Positions 58,703-64,000 of a DNA stretch of 64,000 nt are shown here, piece by piece. The position numbers and the translations under genes are program-made. This DNA comes from Leifsonia sp. fls2-241-R2A-40a. GTDB lineage: Bacteria; Actinomycetota; Actinomycetes; Actinomycetales; Microbacteriaceae. Position 1 is the stretch's first letter. Every line of letters starts with the position of its first letter. The notes beneath the pieces are model-generated. The model did no database searches, was not told the DNA's origin, and saw only the letters and a list, made by a program, of their open reading frames with translations. The DNA lies in the NCBI RefSeq assembly GCF_030209575.1, contig NZ_JARVRS010000001.1:558001-622000 (forward strand), given 5' to 3'.

Positions 58703-58911
58703 GGGAACCGCCTTTCCGGGCGCTCCGAAGGAGCGGGTTCCCGCCGGGCGGTTTCCGTCGTGAGCGGCGCTGGAGCGCCCAGGTGCCTGACCGGGCAGCG
58801 CGGTGACCGAAGGGTCCTCACTCACATCGACGGCGCCTCAGGCGCGGGACGTCAGGAGGTTCTCACTTCATAGCGTGGACGACCATAACAGGTCGCCCAC
58901 GCCCGTGTCCA
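58703..58911 (-). promoter_or_regulatory. Promoter and structured leader (possible attenuator) of the ABC-F gene
   Basis: Minus-strand -35 TGGACA (complement of 58906-58911), a 17-nt spacer and -10 TTATGG (complement of 58883-58888) predict a start near 58875, giving a leader of about 173 nt. It opens with ATGAAGTGA, a two-codon reading frame (58863-58871), and contains mutually exclusive stems next to the start: GGGAACC with GGTTCCC (58703-58709/58736-58742, enclosing a CGCTCC/GGAGCG hairpin) or AACCGCC with GGCGGTT (58706-58712/58747-58753). Antibiotic-induced control is typical of such leaders. Confidence 0.68.
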
Positions 58912-58916
58912 GCGGT

Positions 58917-60392
58917 CTAGTTCGCGAGGTGCAGGGTCTCGGCGGTCGACTCGAGGACGCGCTTCGCCTCATCCGGCTTGTCGTTGAGCGTCGTTCCGAC
59001 CGTCGGGATGAGCTCCTTGAGCGTCGGCAGCCAGCCGGAGAACCGGTCCGGGAAGCAGCGCTTGAGGAGGTCCACCATGATCGGGACAGCCGTCGAGGCC
59101 CCCGGGGATGCGCCGAGCAGGCCGGCGATCGAGCCGTCCTCCGCTGCGACCACCTCGGTGCCGAACTGCAGCACGCCGCCCTTCTTGGGATCCTTCTTCA
59201 TGACCTGGACGCGCTGGCCGGCGGTGATGAGCTCCCAGTCCTCGCTCTTCGCGGTGGGCATGAACTCCTGAAGCGCCTTCATCTTCTTCGCCCGGTTGGC
59301 GAGCACCTCGCCGACGAGGTACTTGATCAGGTCGAAGTTGTCGCGGGCAACGGCGAGCATCGGCCCCAGGTTCCCCGGACGGACCGAACCGGGGAGGTCG
59401 AACCAGGAACCCGTCTTCAGGAACTTGGGGCTGAATCCGGCGTACGGGCCGAACAGCAGCGACGCCTGGCCGTCGACGACGCGCGTGTCGAGGTGCGGGA
59501 CGGACATCGGCGGGGCGCCGACGGCGGCCTTGCCGTAGACCTTCGCCTGATGCTGCGCGACGATCTTCGGGTCGGAGGTGCGGAGGAACTGGCCTGAGAT
59601 CGGGAAGCCGCCGAAGCCCTCGATCTCGGGGATGCCCGACTTCTGCAGCAGGTGCAGTGCACCACCGCCGGCGCCGACGAACACGAAGCGCGCCGTCGCG
59701 ACGTGCGACGTGTTGCCCACTTCATGACGGACCGTGAGGCGCCAGAGGCCGTCCTTCGTGCGCTTGATGCGGCGGACGGAGTGGTTGAGCGCCAGCTCGG
59801 CGCCGTTCTCGACGAGGTTGTCGATGAGCGAGCGGGTGAGCGCGCCGAAGTCGACATCGGTGCCCGAGGTCTGCCGAGTGGCGGCGATGCGCTGCTTCGG
59901 GTTGCGCTTCTTCGTCAGCAGCGGGGTCCACTCGCCGATGACCGCCGGGTCCTCGGAGTACTCGATCCCGGCGAACAGCGGCTCGTCCTTGAGCGCCTCG
60001 TAGCGCTTCCGCAGGTAGCGGACGTTGTCGCGCCCGCGGACGAACGTCATGTGCGGGGTCGAGTTGATGAACGTGTTCGGCTCGGGGAGGTCGCCCGCGG
60101 CCACGAGGCTGGACCAGAACTGGCGGCTGAGCTGGAACTGCTCGTTGATGCTGATGGCCTTGGCCGGGTCGACGGTGCCGTCGGAGGCCTCGGGCATGTA
60201 ATTCAGCTCGCACAGGGCAGCGTGACCGGTGCCCGCGTTGTTCCATGGATTCGAGGACTCCTGGGCGACTTCGCCCAGCCGCTCGTAGATCCGGATGCTC
60301 CAGTCGGGCTGCACACGCTGGATCATGGCCCCCAGCGTGGCACTCATGATGCCGCCGCCGATCAGGACGACGTCGATGGGAGAATTGCTCAC
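58917..60392 (-). CDS. mqo: Malate:quinone oxidoreductase
   Basis: Membrane-associated FAD enzyme oxidising malate to oxaloacetate with quinone reduction. The 491-residue protein has the FAD motif [46 protein letters not shown] and [14 protein letters not shown] 60392 lacks a ribosome site; TAGGAT (complement of 60399-60404) lies 6 nt upstream, as in tdk. It feeds oxaloacetate to pckG during growth on acids. Confidence 0.96.
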   Translation of the reverse strand: MSNSPIDVVLIGGGIMSATLGAMIQRVQPDWSIRIYERLGEVAQESSNPWNNAGTGHAALCELNYMPEASDGTVDPAKAISINEQFQLSRQFWSSLVAAGDLPEPNTFINSTPHMTFVRGRDNVRYLRKRYEALKDEPLFAGIEYSEDPAVIGEWTPLLTKKRNPKQRIAATRQTSGTDVDFGALTRSLIDNLVENGAELALNHSVRRIKRTKDGLWRLTVRHEVGNTSHVATARFVFVGAGGGALHLLQKSGIPEIEGFGGFPISGQFLRTSDPKIVAQHQAKVYGKAAVGAPPMSVPHLDTRVVDGQASLLFGPYAGFSPKFLKTGSWFDLPGSVRPGNLGPMLAVARDNFDLIKYLVGEVLANRAKKMKALQEFMPTAKSEDWELITAGQRVQVMKKDPKKGGVLQFGTEVVAAEDGSIAGLLGASPGASTAVPIMVDLLKRCFPDRFSGWLPTLKELIPTVGTTLNDKPDEAKRVLESTAETLHLAN

Positions 60393-60453
60393 CCGACAAT
60401 CCTATGATGCGGCGGCAGGACGGCGGCTCCGAGACGGCGGCCGAGGCGCGGCG

Positions 60454-60487
60454 CCCGCAGTTGTCTCGATGTCGAGACAACCGCGGG
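60454..60487. promoter_or_regulatory. Palindromic hairpin between asd and mqo
   Basis: GTTGTCTCG (60460-60468), ATGT, CGAGACAAC (60473-60481) form a perfect 9-bp stem that continues with CCCGC/GCGGG after one mismatch. It can end asd transcription (22 nt after the stop), or its dyad core can be an operator upstream of mqo (about 70 bp before GTG 60392). No T-tract is present. Confidence 0.72.
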
Positions 60488-60508
60488 ACCGCGGCCGGAG
60501 TACCGCGA

Positions 60509-62954
<2,446 letters not shown>

Positions 62955-63065
62955 AGACACTCCTGAACTCACGGGCTTCCCATCCTACCGGCCGGGATAT
63001 CACGGTTCCTTCATGTGACGGCGGGCGGCCAGCTGGATCGGGAGGCCGGCGCTGGGCGGGTGCGC

Positions 63066-63154
63066 GGAAGGGAGGAAGTCCGGGTGACGGGACGGCGCGT
63101 CGGCGGGGAACGGAGGAAATCCGGTGTGCGGCGGGCAGGGAGTTCCTCCCTTCC
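63066..63154. repeat. Three copies of a GGAAGGGAGGAA-type element upstream of lysC
   Basis: GGAAGGGAGGAAGTCCGG (63066-63083) is repeated directly with three changes (63107-63124), and an inverted copy, TTCCTCCCTTCC, lies at 63143-63154. The first and third can pair over 12 perfect bp. The 239-nt gap between recR and lysC has no ORF with support. Confidence 0.7.
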
Positions 63155-63193
63155 GGACGAGGGAGGGCAGGGGGACGGGGACGAGCCGGGGGG

Positions 63194-63790
63194 TCAGGAG
63201 ACCTGGCGGCGGCCCTCGAAGGCTCGGCCCAGGGTGACCTCGTCGGCGTACTCGAGGTCGCCGCCGACGGGCAGGCCGGAGGCGAGGCGGGTCACCCGGA
63301 TGTCGAGGGTGACGAGCAGCCGGCTGAGGTATGTCGCGGTCGCCTCGCCCTCGAGGTTCGGGTCGGTCGCGATGATGACCTCCTGAACGGTGCCGTCGGC
63401 GAGGCGCTGCATGAGCTGCCGGATGCGGAGATCGTCCGGGCCGACTCCGTCGATCGGGCTGATCGCGCCGCCGAGCACGTGGTACAGGCCGCGGAACTCC
63501 CGCGTGCGCTCGATGGCGACGACGTCTTTCGCCTCCTCCACCACGCAGATCAGCGTCGGCGTGCGGCGCGGGTCGCGGCAGATGGAGCAGGTGGCCTGCT
63601 CCGAGACGTTGCCGCAGATCTCGCAGAACCGGACCTTGTCGCGCACCTCGAGCAGCACCTCCGCCAGGCGCGTGACGTCGAACGTCTCGGTCTGGAGGAT
63701 GTGGAATGCGATGCGCTGGGCGGACTTCGGGCCGATGCCCGGCAGCCGCCCGAGCTCGTCGATCAGCTCTTGGACGATGCCTTCGTACAC
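63194..63790 (-). CDS. recR: Recombination protein RecR
   Basis: Helps load RecA at gaps. The 198-residue protein has the helix-hairpin-helix [12 protein letters not shown] near 16, zinc finger [16 protein letters not shown] (55-70) and a TOPRIM domain with V-V-E-E-A-K-D and [16 protein letters not shown] 63790 lies 3 nt after the dnaX stop, so the two are coupled, as in many bacteria. Confidence 0.96.
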   Translation of the reverse strand: MYEGIVQELIDELGRLPGIGPKSAQRIAFHILQTETFDVTRLAEVLLEVRDKVRFCEICGNVSEQATCSICRDPRRTPTLICVVEEAKDVVAIERTREFRGLYHVLGGAISPIDGVGPDDLRIRQLMQRLADGTVQEVIIATDPNLEGEATATYLSRLLVTLDIRVTRLASGLPVGGDLEYADEVTLGRAFEGRRQVS

Positions 63791-63793
63791 CGG

Positions 63794-64000
63794 CTACCTC
63801 ATTCCCGGGGTGGGAGGCGCGGGCTGCTCCTCGATGAACGTGGCGCCGAGGATCTCACGCACCACGGCCTCCCCGTAGCGCTGCGGCTGCTGGAACGTCG
63901 GCGTGCGGGAACCGGCGGCCGGGGCCGACGATCCGCGCGGCGCGCGCGCCTCGCGGGAGGATGCGGCCGGACGGGAGGGCGCGGCGGACGTGGCCTCGGC
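63794..64000 (-). CDS. dnaX: DNA polymerase III gamma/tau subunit, 3' end only
   Basis: The gene enters from the right edge; 68 residues are visible. They are Ala/Ser/Pro/Arg-rich, followed by the conserved tail R-Y-G-E-A-V-V-R-E-I-L-G-A-T-F-I-E-E-Q and a final P-G-M-R before TAG at 63794-63796. This tail and the adjacency to recR identify the end of DnaX. Without the ATPase part the call rests on the tail and context. Confidence 0.82.
   Translation of the reverse strand, partial: AEATSAAPSRPAASSREARAPRGSSAPAAGSRTPTFQQPQRYGEAVVREILGATFIEEQPAPPTPGMR

Noticed and set aside
58703-58825. A 41-residue N-terminal extension of the ABC-F protein from GTG 58825
   Set aside because: The extension runs through leader hairpins, looks non-conserved, and ATG 58702 has a good GGAAAGG site and starts right at the first ABC domain. 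Kept only as an alternative.
62955-63193. Lysine riboswitch upstream of lysC
   Set aside because: None of the conserved L-box blocks is visible; only purine-rich repeats are present.

Overview
The window is a single high-GC stretch with dense, short-spaced operons, GTG starts, many 4-base ATGA/GTGA overlaps and several starts that look leaderless. Gene content (GTP-dependent PEP carboxykinase, malate:quinone oxidoreductase, Rv3654c-type Tad locus, DUF4012 protein, LAHTG surface protein, 6C-type RNA) points to an actinobacterium, most likely family Microbacteriaceae (Leifsonia-like); the genus is inference. No IS element, prophage, CRISPR array or replication origin was seen; this is chromosomal core with small accessory blocks.

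Layout. 0-5.3 kb: end of a SorC-type sugar regulator, an FMN riboswitch and the riboflavin operon ribD-ribE-ribBA-ribH, then two small genes. 5.4-12 kb: an MHS-type MFS transporter, a three-gene ABC-2 export operon, a divergent leaderless HTH gene and a fused ABC exporter. 12-15.4 kb: pckG divergent from a RamB/ScfR-type acyl-CoA-responsive regulator across a perfect 16-bp palindrome. 15.4-21.2 kb: an Lrp regulator-aldehyde dehydrogenase-thiolase-SDR operon, then an alpha/beta hydrolase coupled to a degenerate orphan E1-alpha-like protein. 21.2-29.5 kb: MMPL transporter, nicotinamidase, DD-carboxypeptidase, a Tudor-like small protein, a large secreted propeller/PKD protein, tRNA-Thr and a TetR regulator.

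29.6-46 kb: a lipoprotein hydrolase, holB, tmk, topA, a Tad/Flp pilus cluster, a 6C-type small RNA, acs, RidA, a DUF4177 gene, a PASTA-bearing class A PBP, a metallophosphoesterase and tRNA-Pro. The order parallels Mycobacterium tuberculosis Rv3644c to Rv3683, and asd-lysC-recR-dnaX at the right end continues that parallel. 46-52.6 kb: a flavin reductase/LLM oxidoreductase pair, then cell-surface genes (LAHTG protein, DUF4012 protein, UDP-glucose dehydrogenase) and thymidine kinase. 52.6-55.9 kb: histidine kinase, kinase-like membrane protein without a visible phospho-acceptor His, and LuxR regulator in one overlapping operon. 55.9-60.4 kb: a radical SAM gene under a perfect SOS box, an ABC-F ATPase with a structured leader, and mqo. 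60.5-64 kb: asd, lysC, recR and the 3' end of dnaX.

Central-metabolism genes recur (pckG, mqo, acs, an acyl-CoA-type regulator, thiolase/dehydrogenases), fitting gluconeogenic growth on acetate and short acids. The strongest leads are the kinase/pseudokinase/regulator operon, the degenerate E1-hydrolase pair, the SOS-controlled radical SAM gene, the ABC-F leader, the 6C-type RNA and a triplicated 20-bp-period repeat at 15.4 kb.
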